The translations under genes and the position numbers were made by a program. Positions 25,843 through 34,178 of a stretch of 64,000 nt of DNA are shown in pieces; the stretch's first letter is position 1; every line of letters begins with the position of its first letter. The stretch spans positions 1 to 64,000 of the forward strand of contig NZ_JALJXV010000005.1 of the NCBI RefSeq assembly GCF_024170285.1, written 5' to 3'. The notes below the pieces were generated by a model. It had not been told where the DNA came from. It saw only the letters and a list, made by a program, of their open reading frames with translations, and made no database searches. Source of the stretch: Natronocella acetinitrilica. GTDB taxonomy: Bacteria; Pseudomonadota; Gammaproteobacteria; Nitrococcales; Aquisalimonadaceae.

Positions 25843-27546
25843 ATGTCCGATGCGCCGTTCTACCGTGAATACCTGGATTACGCTGCCCTGACCCGGCAAC
25901 TGCAGCATTGGGCGGAACGCCATCCGGACCTGGTGCGACTGCAGTCCCTGCAAACCACGCCAGAGAAGCGGGAGATCTGGCTGCTGACCATCGGGCTGGA
26001 ACCGGAGAGACCGCGGCCGGCGGTGTGGGTGGACGGCAACATGCATGCCGGGGAGCTGGCCGGCTCCAGTGTGGCGCTGGCCATTGCCGAGGCGGCAATC
26101 GCCCTGCACATGGATGACGACCCCCAATGGCCGGATCACCTGCTGGCACAACTCCGTGATGTGCTGTTCCACATTTGTCCGCGTATTTCGCCGGACGGTG
26201 CCGAGGCGGTGCTGACCCGGGGCGGCTTTGTGCGCTCGGTACCACGCAATCCCGGCCGACAGCCCCTGGAAGCCTGCTGGGAGCCCGCGGATCTTGATGG
26301 AGACGGGCGCTGCCGTTTCATACGCATGGAGGATCCCGCCGGCGATTTCGTCGCCTCCGCCGATCATCCGGGGCTCATGTTGCCGCGGGTTGCCGACGAT
26401 CCACCACCCTGGTACCGGCTGTTCCCGGAAGGCGAGATCGTCAACTGGGACGGTCGCACTATCCCCGAGCCCGCCTTTCTGCGGCAGACCACGGACCTGA
26501 ATCGCAACTTCCCCTGGAACTGGGCGCCCGAGCCAGCCCAGCTGGGTGCTGGCGACTATCCGGGCAGCGAGCCGGAATCCCGGGCCATCATCCAGTTCGC
26601 CACTGCCAACCCGAATCTCTACGCGTGGCTCAATCTGCATACCTTCGGCGGGGTCTTTATCCGACCGCTGGGCGAGAAGCCCGACAGCGACATGCATGGC
26701 GGTGATCTTGCGCTGTACCGCCAGCTCGAAGCCTGGGCAGAGGAGGACACGGGCTATCCCACGGTGAGTGGCTACGAGGAATTTACCTATGAACCGGGCA
26801 AACCACTGCATGGTGACCTGACCGACTTCGCCTACCATCAGCGCGGCTGCCTGGCGGAAGTCTGCGAGCTGTGGGACCTGTTCACCCGACTCGGCCTGCC
26901 GCGACCGAAACGCTTTGTGGACTATTACGCATCGCTGTCCCGGGAGGACATGGAGGCTCTGGCCGGTTGGGATGCGAAGGAGAACCGGGGACGTATCTTC
27001 CGCAACTGGACCGCCATCGACCACCCGCAACTCGGGCCAGTGGAAGTCGGTGGGCAGGATCCGCTGATCGGTCTCTGGAACCCCCCGCCGGAGGCTCTGC
27101 CGGGACTCTGTCGCGGCATGGCAAGGTACTGGTTGCGGGTCGCGGCGATGCTGCCCCGGCTAGTCATCGAACGAACCCAGGTCACCACGCTGGACGGCGG
27201 CAACTACGCGGTGGAGGTGGACGTCGCCAATCACGGCTACCTGGGAACCTGCGGCATCCCCTCTTCCCGGGACCTGCCCGTCAACCATCCGCTGCGCGCC
27301 AGCCTGGTCACTACGGGCTGTAGCCTGTTGGCCGCCGAAGACAACGCCCGGGAGATCGGCCAGCTGGACGGCTGGGGTCGGGGTGTCGGCGACGGCAGCC
27401 ACATGCCCTGGTTCCAGCGCTCGGTGGGCAACCGTCGCCGGGAAACGCTGCGCTGGATTGTCCGCGGCGAAGGCACGGGCACGGTCCGGGTCGGCAACCA
27501 GCGGCTTGGGTGGGTAGAGCGGACGGTGGCGGTGGGTGAAGGATAA
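25843..27546 (+). CDS. M14-family zinc carboxypeptidase-like protein
   Basis: A 567-residue metallopeptidase. The zinc ligands are visible: His and Glu in DGNMHAGE (about residue 69), a later His in LNLHTFGG, the substrate-binding Arg in TDLNRNFPWNW, and a C-terminal acidic residue in CLAEVCELWD for catalysis. A large insertion (about 110-215) lies between the first and second zinc motifs, and a beta-rich C-terminal domain (about 430-567) follows. No signal peptide, so it appears cytoplasmic. Start ATG 25843 follows CGAGGCGAG; a longer GTG start is less likely. It is divergent from the lipoprotein gene. Confidence 0.9.
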   Translation: MSDAPFYREYLDYAALTRQLQHWAERHPDLVRLQSLQTTPEKREIWLLTIGLEPERPRPAVWVDGNMHAGELAGSSVALAIAEAAIALHMDDDPQWPDHLLAQLRDVLFHICPRISPDGAEAVLTRGGFVRSVPRNPGRQPLEACWEPADLDGDGRCRFIRMEDPAGDFVASADHPGLMLPRVADDPPPWYRLFPEGEIVNWDGRTIPEPAFLRQTTDLNRNFPWNWAPEPAQLGAGDYPGSEPESRAIIQFATANPNLYAWLNLHTFGGVFIRPLGEKPDSDMHGGDLALYRQLEAWAEEDTGYPTVSGYEEFTYEPGKPLHGDLTDFAYHQRGCLAEVCELWDLFTRLGLPRPKRFVDYYASLSREDMEALAGWDAKENRGRIFRNWTAIDHPQLGPVEVGGQDPLIGLWNPPPEALPGLCRGMARYWLRVAAMLPRLVIERTQVTTLDGGNYAVEVDVANHGYLGTCGIPSSRDLPVNHPLRASLVTTGCSLLAAEDNAREIGQLDGWGRGVGDGSHMPWFQRSVGNRRRETLRWIVRGEGTGTVRVGNQRLGWVERTVAVGEG

Positions 27547-27568
27547 CGACACATGCCATTGCCGTTGC

Positions 27569-27653
27569 GGTGCGTTACGCGCTGCGCGCTAACACACCCC
27601 ACGTTCGGCCGTGCCCGCTGTAGGGTGTGTTAGGCCGAAGGCCGTAACGCACC
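27569..27653. repeat. 85-bp REP-like palindrome between convergent genes
   Basis: GGTGCGTTACG (27569-27579) pairs with CGTAACGCACC (27643-27653), and TAACACACCC (27590-27599) with GGGTGTGTTA (27623-27632), giving a long imperfect hairpin. The GTAGGGTGTGTTA...GTAACGCACC pattern is a widespread intergenic palindrome in proteobacteria. It lies between the M14 and pdeM genes and may end both transcripts. Nothing else is visible in this gap. Confidence 0.7.
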
Positions 27654-27717
27654 GACCCGGCGATAGCGATGCCCGCCCCGAGCCCAAGGCACAAACGCCA
27701 GTCCGGACAACACGCCA

Positions 27718-28374
27718 CTAAACCCGGGCCCCCGTGCAATCCACCACCGCGCCGGGCCCCACGGCGTAGACCCGGTCGCCTGCTGCGGGCTTGACCGGAT
27801 GACCGCCGGTGAAGCTGCCGAAGCTGGGCAGCACCGTGCAGCCCGACCGCACCCAGAACACCGGCAGACGCAAGCGATCGGTGCGGCCGCGAAGTCGTAA
27901 CACCGGGTGCAGATGCCCGGCCAGCACATGCGCTCCCGGTACCTGCATGGGCTCATGGGCGAGCACGAAGGGCCCCAGGCGCTGCTCCGCAGCAGACCAG
28001 ACGAGGTTCCAGCCCGGATCCGGCGCTCCCGCATGGCGATCGTGGTTACCCACGATGACGGTGATGGGCAACTCCCCATGACACCTGCGCCAACGGGCAA
28101 ACAAGTCCAACCAGGGTTCGTCCACCTCGGGACGCGCATGGAAGAAGTCACCCAGTATCACTAGTTGCTCTGGCCGAAAGCGCGCAATCAACTCTCCCAG
28201 CCGGTTCAGATCATCCTCGGTGGTGCCACTTGGCAGCGGAATACCATGGCGGCGAAACACGCCTGCCTTGCCGAAGTGGGGATCGGCAATGAGTAGGCGC
28301 CGCCGCTGCGGCAGCCACAAGGCGCGCTCCGGCAGCAGCTCTGCCGGTTCTCCTGCGATGTTTACGCTTAACAT
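27718..28374 (-). CDS. pdeM: Ligase-associated DNA damage response endonuclease PdeM
   Basis: A 218-residue calcineurin-like metallophosphoesterase. The metal ligands are all visible: ADPHFGK, GDFFHARPEVD, VGNHDRH, and HEPMQ with GHLHP. This subfamily is found with an ATP-dependent DNA ligase, an Lhr-type helicase and an MBL-fold exonuclease; all four are in this window. Start ATG 28374 (MLSVNIAGEPAELLPERALWLP) is chosen by homology over the longer frame. It is on the same strand as the helicase but separated from it by an oppositely oriented gene. Confidence 0.92.
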   Translation of the reverse strand: MLSVNIAGEPAELLPERALWLPQRRRLLIADPHFGKAGVFRRHGIPLPSGTTEDDLNRLGELIARFRPEQLVILGDFFHARPEVDEPWLDLFARWRRCHGELPITVIVGNHDRHAGAPDPGWNLVWSAAEQRLGPFVLAHEPMQVPGAHVLAGHLHPVLRLRGRTDRLRLPVFWVRSGCTVLPSFGSFTGGHPVKPAAGDRVYAVGPGAVVDCTGARV

Positions 28375-28468
28375 GGCTCGCGATTCTACAACGGTGCGGA
28401 TTTTAAGCTGAGGTTCAGTTGCACGGCGGCAATCTCCAGGCTGACCCTGAAACAGAAGGAGAAGACCC

Positions 28469-28930
28469 ATGAAACGCATGCTTGCCGGCTTGCTTGGCCT
28501 TGGACTGCTGATACCCGGTGCAGCCATGGCCGATCGTCTCAGCGAACGCGCGCTGATCGGGGGTGCCATCGGGGGCGCCGTTGGCAGCTATATCGGTGCC
28601 GAGTTCGGTGGTCGCGACGGCGCCATGGTCGGCGGTGCCCTGGGTGGTCTGACCGGGGCCGGGCTCGCCACCCAGCGCTACAGTCACGCGTCCACAACGC
28701 ATCGTCACTATCATACGGCGCCGTCCAAGCGGCACTACCACTACACACCACCGCGGAAGCATTACCAGCCGCCGCGGCGCCATTACTCCCGTCACGGCCA
28801 CCAGCCACGTTACGGTCACCGGCATGGTCGCGGGCATCGGCAGCCCCAGACCCATTACCACTACCATTATCACCAAAGCCGGGGCCGCGGCCCGGGTCCG
28901 GGCTTTGTGCCGCCGGGTCATCGGCGGTAA
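28469..28930 (+). CDS. Exported glycine-zipper protein with His/Tyr-rich tail
   Basis: A 153-residue protein with signal peptide MKRMLAGLLGLGLLIPGAAMA. A glycine-zipper segment follows (ALIGGAIGGAVGSYIGAEFGGRDGAMVGGALGGLTGAGLA). Residues 70-153 are a basic tail with many HYH, HRH and YHYH runs and Pro. The zipper suggests membrane insertion or self-association; the His-rich tail could bind metal ions or be surface exposed. I do not recognise a characterised homologue. It is inserted, in opposite orientation, between pdeM and the helicase gene. Confidence 0.8.
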   Translation: MKRMLAGLLGLGLLIPGAAMADRLSERALIGGAIGGAVGSYIGAEFGGRDGAMVGGALGGLTGAGLATQRYSHASTTHRHYHTAPSKRHYHYTPPRKHYQPPRRHYSRHGHQPRYGHRHGRGHRQPQTHYHYHYHQSRGRGPGPGFVPPGHRR

Positions 28931-28961
28931 AGACCAGGGAAGCAGTTCGTTGAGCAGATGT

Positions 28962-28991
28962 GTGCGGGTGGCGACCTGGCGCCACCCGCAC
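28962..28991. terminator. Strong hairpin between convergent genes
   Basis: GTGCGGGTGGCG (28962-28973) pairs perfectly with CGCCACCCGCAC (28980-28991) over a six-base loop. It lies between the glycine-zipper gene and the converging helicase gene. A T-rich run is lacking, so it is a probable bidirectional or Rho-assisted terminator. Confidence 0.6.
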
Positions 28992-29005
28992 CCGCTTTCC
29001 CGGAC

Positions 29006-31444
29006 TCAGACGTGCTTCTCCAGGCTCTGCAGCATGTTCTCCACGCGTGTTTTCCAGTCCTCGTTGCTGACCTGACTCTGAATTCGGCTGACCCACAAGG
29101 GGAATGCCAGAGGGGTCAGCCGTTCCGGCTCGCGCAGGACGATGCGGCGCGTCCCCACGGCCGCCAGAGTGGCTCGCAGCCGCTGCAGTTCGAACTGCCC
29201 CTCGAACAACTCCCGTTCGGTTTGCTCGAGCAACAGGTTGTCGGCGTCGTACCGCGCGAAGACATCGAAAATCAGGCCACTGGAGGCCTGGATCTGACGG
29301 GTGGATTTGCCGCTGCCCGGATAGCCCTGGAACACCAGCCCGGCGACCCTGGCAATCTCCCGGAAGTGACGACGCGCCATCTCCGATGCGTTGAGACAGG
29401 CGCGCAGGTCATCCAGCAGGTTTTCCTCGGAGAAGGCTTCCGCAAGGAGCAGCTCATCGGTGGGCGGCAGCTTACGCGACACCACCTCGAAACCGTAGTC
29501 ATTCACCGAGTAGGTGTAGGTCGCCGGATGTTGCCGGGTCAGTCGCCAGGCCACCAGGGCGGACAGGCCCTCATGCACCAGACGTCCGGCAAACGGATAG
29601 ACGAACAGATGCTGGCCCTCACGGGATTTCACCCGCTCCACCAGCAACTCATCGGCACGGGGCAGGCAGGACATGCGCGCCTGCGCTTCCAGTACAGGCC
29701 GCACCGCCGCAAGCTCCGGCTCATCGAAGCGGCCCTCGCCGGCAGCCTGCAACAGCGCCCGCACACCATCGGCAAGCTGGGTGGACAGGGGCATCCGGCC
29801 ACCCATCCAGCGCGGCACCGCCGTGCCCCTGCCCTTGGCCGCCCGCACGGTGGCGGTCATGTCCCTCACCCGCACCAGCTCAAGCAACCGGCCGCTGAAC
29901 AGGAACTGATCCCCGGGGCGCAGACGGCTGATGAACGTTTCTTCCACATAGCCCAGCGCGCCGCCGCGCTGGTAGGCGACGCGCATCATGCTGTCGGCGG
30001 TGATGGTGCCCACAGCCATTCGATGCATCCGCCCGATACGCTGATCGATCACCCGGTAGACCCCGTTCTCCACCACCACCTTCCGATACTGGGGGTAGGC
30101 CTTCAGCGTTGCCCCGCCGGTGGTGATGAAATCCAGTGCCCAGTGCCACTCGGCCTCGGTGAGGTCGCGATAGGCATGGGTTCCCCGAATTTCGGCAAGC
30201 TGGGCCTGCTCGGTGAAGCCGGGCCCGAGCGCCAGGGTCACGAGGTGCTGAAGCAGGACATCCAGCGCCCGGGTCAGCGGTTTTCGCGCCTCCAGCCGAC
30301 CAGCCAGCGCCGAGCGCCGCGCTGCGGCGATCTCCACCAGTTCGAAGGCATGGGTCGGGGCGCAGAGCACGGCACTCTCCGCACCCGGCTGGTGACCACT
30401 GCGCCCGGCCCGCTGCAGCAGCCGGGCGATGCCCTTGGGGCTACCCACCTGGATCACCTGGTCCACCGGTGAGAAGTCCACGCCCAGATCCAGGCTTGAA
30501 GTCGCCACCACACAGCGAATCGTCCCGGCACGCAGCCAGTCCTCGACCCGTTCCCGCAGCTTCCGATCCAGGGAGCCGTGGTGCAGGGCAATCTGTTCGA
30601 GCCAGTCCGGTCGCGCCTCGAGCAGCGCCTGATGCCAGAGCTCCGCCTGGGCACGGGTATTGGTGAAGAGCAGTGTGGTGTCGGCTTCTTCCAGCGCGGC
30701 GATGACTTCCGGCAACAGCTTCGTGCCCAGATGTCCTGCCCAGGGGAAGCGCTCCATGGCTGCAGGAATGAGGCTTTCGATGCGCAGGCGCTTGGGCAGC
30801 ACACCTTGAATCAGGCGGCCCGGTACACCACCCAGCAGGACGTCGCGGGCCTGATCCAGGTTGCCCAGCGTGGCGGAAAGCCCCCAGGTACGAAGCGCCG
30901 GGCAGAGACCGCGCAGGTGCGCAAGGCACAGTTCCAGTTGCACGCCGCGCTTGCTGCCCAGCAGTTCGTGCCATTCATCCACCACCACGCAGCGCAGGGC
31001 GCGAAAGCGCTCATGGGCGTCGCGATAACTCAGCAGCAGGGACAGGCTCTCCGGCGTGGTGACCAGCACCGCCGGCAGGCGTCGGCGCTGCCGGGCCTTG
31101 ACCGACTGGGCGCTATCACCGGTCCGCCGCTCCACCGTCCAGGGCAGTGCAAGTTCGGCGGCGCTGGCCTGCAGGTGTGCAGTGGTATCCGCGGCCAGGG
31201 CGCGCAGCGGCGTGACCCAGAGCACCTGTAGCGGCGGTTCGCCCCGGCCCTGGTCCGGCGGCGTTGCCAGGCATTCCAGTACCGGGCCGAACCAGGCCGC
31301 CAGGGTCTTGCCCGTTCCCGTTGGCGCATGGACCAATCCGCTCTCGCCATCCCGGTAGGCGGACCAGGCCTCGCGCTGAAAATCGAATGGCATCCAGCCC
31401 CGGGCCTGGAACCATTCCTCGATGGGAACGTCGGTGGAATACAT
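29006..31444 (-). CDS. Ligase-associated DNA damage response DEXH-box helicase (Lhr-type)
   Basis: An 812-residue superfamily 2 helicase of the Lhr core type. Motif I is HAPTGTGKTLAAW (about residue 39); motif II is the DEWH box in VVDEWHELLGSKRG; motif III lies in LSATLGN; the C-terminal RecA domain shows TTLLFTNTRAQAELW and QRAGRSGHQPG. A winged-helix and Lhr-specific C-terminal part follow. This member belongs to the group co-occurring with ATP-dependent ligase, exonuclease and PdeM in a DNA repair set. Here the ligase and exonuclease are about 7 kb away, with other genes in between. Confidence 0.94.
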   Translation of the reverse strand: MYSTDVPIEEWFQARGWMPFDFQREAWSAYRDGESGLVHAPTGTGKTLAAWFGPVLECLATPPDQGRGEPPLQVLWVTPLRALAADTTAHLQASAAELALPWTVERRTGDSAQSVKARQRRRLPAVLVTTPESLSLLLSYRDAHERFRALRCVVVDEWHELLGSKRGVQLELCLAHLRGLCPALRTWGLSATLGNLDQARDVLLGGVPGRLIQGVLPKRLRIESLIPAAMERFPWAGHLGTKLLPEVIAALEEADTTLLFTNTRAQAELWHQALLEARPDWLEQIALHHGSLDRKLRERVEDWLRAGTIRCVVATSSLDLGVDFSPVDQVIQVGSPKGIARLLQRAGRSGHQPGAESAVLCAPTHAFELVEIAAARRSALAGRLEARKPLTRALDVLLQHLVTLALGPGFTEQAQLAEIRGTHAYRDLTEAEWHWALDFITTGGATLKAYPQYRKVVVENGVYRVIDQRIGRMHRMAVGTITADSMMRVAYQRGGALGYVEETFISRLRPGDQFLFSGRLLELVRVRDMTATVRAAKGRGTAVPRWMGGRMPLSTQLADGVRALLQAAGEGRFDEPELAAVRPVLEAQARMSCLPRADELLVERVKSREGQHLFVYPFAGRLVHEGLSALVAWRLTRQHPATYTYSVNDYGFEVVSRKLPPTDELLLAEAFSEENLLDDLRACLNASEMARRHFREIARVAGLVFQGYPGSGKSTRQIQASSGLIFDVFARYDADNLLLEQTERELFEGQFELQRLRATLAAVGTRRIVLREPERLTPLAFPLWVSRIQSQVSNEDWKTRVENMLQSLEKHV

Positions 31445-31574
31445 GTGGGCTCCGTATGCTGTAACGGTGGAAAGACCGCTACGGATTGGCAGACGTTCAA
31501 CCGTGACTGTTCACTCTGGTCATCCGCCCTGCCCCATGCCATGGTGTGGGCAGTTTCGCCAGCCGAGGGTTACC

Positions 31575-32192
31575 GTGGTCAAGCGATCGTCGATGTGGTT
31601 GTTCCTGCTGCTGTCCATCCTGGCGGCGGACGCCCCGGCCAGCGATCGCGCCGTGGCCTTCCAACAGGAGAAGCGCTGGTTCGCCGGCTTCGCTGGCGCC
31701 ACGACCCAGGCGCGATTCACGGTGGAGGGCGATGCCGGTAGCAGCGTCACCAGCCTGGACGATGCACTCTACTTGCGAGCAGGCCGCTTCGGCCGCCCCA
31801 TGCGCTACGGAGTCGATCTGATGCGGGTTCGCTTTGACGAGGCGGAAACCTGGACCGTCACCGGCTTTCTCGACTATGTGATCTCCGGCGGCGATCTTCT
31901 CAGCGGCTATATCGGTATCACCGCCGGCGGCAGCACCCTGCGCTGGCGCGATAGCGATCCCTTCGACGGCGGCGGCCGCTTCGGCGCCCGTGGCGACCGT
32001 GTGAACAGCCCGGTTGCAGGCCTGCGGGCCGGAGGGCTTATCGAGGTGACGGAGATCGTTCAGGTGGAGATCGGCTATCGGTTCCTGTGGACCAACTTCG
32101 AGGATGACTTCGATGACGGTACGCTCAGCGGCAGCGTCGAGGGGCGGAACCAGCGGGCCATCCACGCCGGCGTCAATTTCAGGTTTCGCTAA
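31575..32192 (+). CDS. Outer-membrane beta-barrel-like protein (205 aa)
   Basis: Signal peptide VVKRSSMWLFLLLSILAADAPASD, then alternating polar/hydrophobic strands (YGVDLMRVRFD, WTVTGFLDYVIS, SGYIGITAGGS, VQVEIGYRFLWTNFED) and a C-terminal NQRAIHAGVNFRFR, the pattern of an outer-membrane barrel. GTG 31575 has GAGGGT a few bases upstream; an in-frame ATG at 31593 is the alternative. Function unknown. The next barrel gene starts 27 bp after its stop, so they are probably one unit. Confidence 0.75.
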   Translation: MVKRSSMWLFLLLSILAADAPASDRAVAFQQEKRWFAGFAGATTQARFTVEGDAGSSVTSLDDALYLRAGRFGRPMRYGVDLMRVRFDEAETWTVTGFLDYVISGGDLLSGYIGITAGGSTLRWRDSDPFDGGGRFGARGDRVNSPVAGLRAGGLIEVTEIVQVEIGYRFLWTNFEDDFDDGTLSGSVEGRNQRAIHAGVNFRFR

Positions 32193-32219
32193 CCGTAGAA
32201 CGCGGACCACGGGGGAGGC

Positions 32220-32792
32220 ATGAAAACACAGTCGCTTGCTGCTGCACTGCTGGTGATGCTGCTCACCGTCGGCCTGCCCGCAACGGCTCAGGCCGACGAG
32301 GGTGGCTGGTTCATCGGCGGCGGCCCGGTGCGCTACACCCTGGATTTCAACGTCGAGCGCCCGGAGGGCCGCAGCACCGGCACAGACCGTGAAACCGGCG
32401 GCGAGATCCGTCTTGGCTGGCGCGGACCGCGGCACCGATTCCACGGCGGCTTCGGCACTTTCAGCGCCGATGACTACCGGCTGCAGGTAGGCACGCTGAA
32501 TGCTGACGTCCTCTACCCGGTGCGGAACTACTTCAAGGTGCTGGCCGGCGGCAGCCTGGTGCTGGCGCGACAGAACTGGGACAGCGGGGCAATCGACGAT
32601 GACACCAGCGCCGGGCTCGGTTTTCAGATCGGCGTGTTGCTGCCCCTGGGACGCCACGTGGATCTGGAACTTGCCTACCGGCAACTGTTCACCCGCTTGC
32701 GTACCGACGTGCCCGCCAACGGGGACGGCGACATCCGCTACAACGCCGAGCGCATCGGCAGTACCCACCTGCATATCAACATTCGTTTCTAG
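32220..32792 (+). CDS. Outer-membrane beta-barrel-like protein (190 aa)
   Basis: A clear signal peptide, MKTQSLAAALLVMLLTVGLPATAQA, is followed by barrel-like strands: GGEIRLGWRGP, FHGGFGTFS, FKVLAGGSLVLARQNW, LGFQIGVLLPLGRHVDLELAYRQLF. The C-terminus LHINIRF ends in Phe, the usual insertion signal. It resembles small opacity-type surface proteins in layout, with no specific function visible. It is downstream of a similar gene. Confidence 0.75.
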   Translation: MKTQSLAAALLVMLLTVGLPATAQADEGGWFIGGGPVRYTLDFNVERPEGRSTGTDRETGGEIRLGWRGPRHRFHGGFGTFSADDYRLQVGTLNADVLYPVRNYFKVLAGGSLVLARQNWDSGAIDDDTSAGLGFQIGVLLPLGRHVDLELAYRQLFTRLRTDVPANGDGDIRYNAERIGSTHLHINIRF

Positions 32793-32885
32793 GAAAAGCC
32801 CGGCCTCGTTCTGACCCCTACCCGCTACCTGCGCCCCATCATGGTGCAGCGCAGGATTGACCGGGGCGCGCATTGGCATTAGTGT

Positions 32886-32901
32886 ATTCGGTATACAGAA
32901 T
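32886..32901. promoter_or_regulatory. GntR/FadR-type operator upstream of the hcm operon
   Basis: ATTCGGTATACAGAAT is a palindrome with a GTATAC centre and one mismatched pair. It matches the TNGTATACNA-like sites bound by GntR proteins of the FadR/FCD group. It lies 32 bases before the regulator's ATG, close to where a promoter would be, so autoregulation is likely. Confidence 0.65.
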
Positions 32902-32932
32902 GCAGACAAAAGAGACCAAGGAGCACCACTGT

Positions 32933-33613
32933 ATGGAACGCATTGATGCACCACAGCCTTTGCCCATGCTGGTTTACAACGCCATCGTCAATGCCATCTG
33001 TGAGGGCACGCTCAAGCCAGGAGAGCGCCTGACGCAGGAGGAAATTGCCGAACGGATGGATGTATCCCGGTTGCCGGTGGGTCAGGCTCTGCAGCGCCTG
33101 AAGTCAGAAGGCTTTGTCTGCAGCGCCGGACGGCGCGGCGTGAAGGTGGCACCACTGAACCCTGTCATGGTGCGGGAGCTCTACGAGTTCCGCAGCGGGA
33201 TCGACATGCTGGCCACTGGGTTGGCTGCTCGGCGGGTCACGGCCAGACAGCGGGCCCGGGGCCGGCGCATTATCCAGGACGGCTGGTCGGCATTGGCCGC
33301 CGGTGACGTCGCCATGCTGATCGGTGCGGACATGGACTTCCATCAGCTGATCTACGAGATGTCCGGCAACCAGGTGCTGGTGGACGCCATGGCGTCTCGC
33401 TGGAACCACGTTCGCCGGATCATGACCGCAATCATCGACGATACGCGGAACCAGACCCGAATCTGGGAAGAACACACCGCCATTCTGGAGGCCGTGCTCG
33501 AAGGCGATGCCGCGAAGGCAGAACGCCTGGCCCGGGCCCATGTAGAGGATGCCGCCGGCTGGCTCGAGGATGAGCTGAGCCGCAGTCAGGACGAACAACT
33601 GCAAACCGGCTAG
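32933..33613 (+). CDS. GntR-family (FadR/FCD) transcriptional regulator
   Basis: A 226-residue regulator with an N-terminal winged helix (GTLKPGERLTQEEIAERMDVSRLPVGQALQRLKSEGFV) and an all-helical FCD effector domain whose metal/ligand residues are seen in DMDFHQLIYEMSGN and EEHTAILEAVLEGD. AAGGAG lies 9 bases before ATG 32933. It is the first gene of a run containing the mutase genes and has a palindromic GTATAC-centred site upstream. It probably represses the operon until a hydroxy-acid or its CoA ester appears. Confidence 0.92.
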   Translation: MERIDAPQPLPMLVYNAIVNAICEGTLKPGERLTQEEIAERMDVSRLPVGQALQRLKSEGFVCSAGRRGVKVAPLNPVMVRELYEFRSGIDMLATGLAARRVTARQRARGRRIIQDGWSALAAGDVAMLIGADMDFHQLIYEMSGNQVLVDAMASRWNHVRRIMTAIIDDTRNQTRIWEEHTAILEAVLEGDAAKAERLARAHVEDAAGWLEDELSRSQDEQLQTG

Positions 33614-33656
33614 GGCCGAAAAGCCGGTAACAACCGTTATTTTGGAGGAGACAGCA

Positions 33657-34085
33657 ATGAACCAGCCAGTAGCCAATGAACAGAAGGTGATCCGTGTACT
33701 GCTTGCGAAGGTCGGACTGGACGGCCACGACCGGGGCGTGAAGATCGTCGCCCGCGCCCTGCGCGACGCCGGCATGGATGTGATCTATTCAGGCTTGCAC
33801 CGCACGCCCGACGAAGTTGTCGGTGCCGCCATCCAGGAAGACGTGGACATCATCGGCGTCAGCATCCTGTCCGGCGCCCACATGACGGTGTTTCCGAAAA
33901 TCCTCGACGCTCTCAAGCGTGAGGGGGCCAACGACATCATCGTCACCGGTGGTGGCGTGATACCGGATGATGATTTGCCGAAGCTCGAGGCCATGGGCGT
34001 ACAGAAGATCCTGCTACAGGACACGCCACCGGATGAGATCGTGAACTCATTCCGGGAACTGGTCGCCGCCCGAGGCGCGCGCTAA
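33657..34085 (+). CDS. hcmB: 2-hydroxyisobutyryl-CoA mutase small (B12-binding) subunit
   Basis: A 142-residue cobalamin-binding domain protein. The base-off signature DGHDRG (about residues 22-27) supplies the His that ligates cobalt. The downstream VDIIGVSILSGAHM and VTGGGVIPDDD match the B12-binding fold. The same fold serves as the small subunit of methylmalonyl-CoA, isobutyryl-CoA and hydroxyisobutyryl-CoA mutases, so assignment rests on its partner HcmA. GGAGGAG precedes ATG 33657. It is separated from the large subunit by the ligase and GTPase genes. Confidence 0.88.
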   Translation: MNQPVANEQKVIRVLLAKVGLDGHDRGVKIVARALRDAGMDVIYSGLHRTPDEVVGAAIQEDVDIIGVSILSGAHMTVFPKILDALKREGANDIIVTGGGVIPDDDLPKLEAMGVQKILLQDTPPDEIVNSFRELVAARGAR

Positions 34086-34178
34086 AGATCTACCTCGCAT
34101 CGGTCGCACGCTGACCGTCGCCACGCGACGGATCTGGCGCTATCGGTGACGTACAAGAACAGAAGAGGAGGAGTGGAG

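Noticed and set aside
25795-27030. A 411-residue frame on the minus strand
   Set aside because: Antisense to the M14 peptidase gene, which shows all zinc ligands and a good start.
28958-30472. A 504-residue frame on the plus strand
   Set aside because: It is antisense to the Lhr-type helicase, which has all its motifs; the frame has low-complexity composition.
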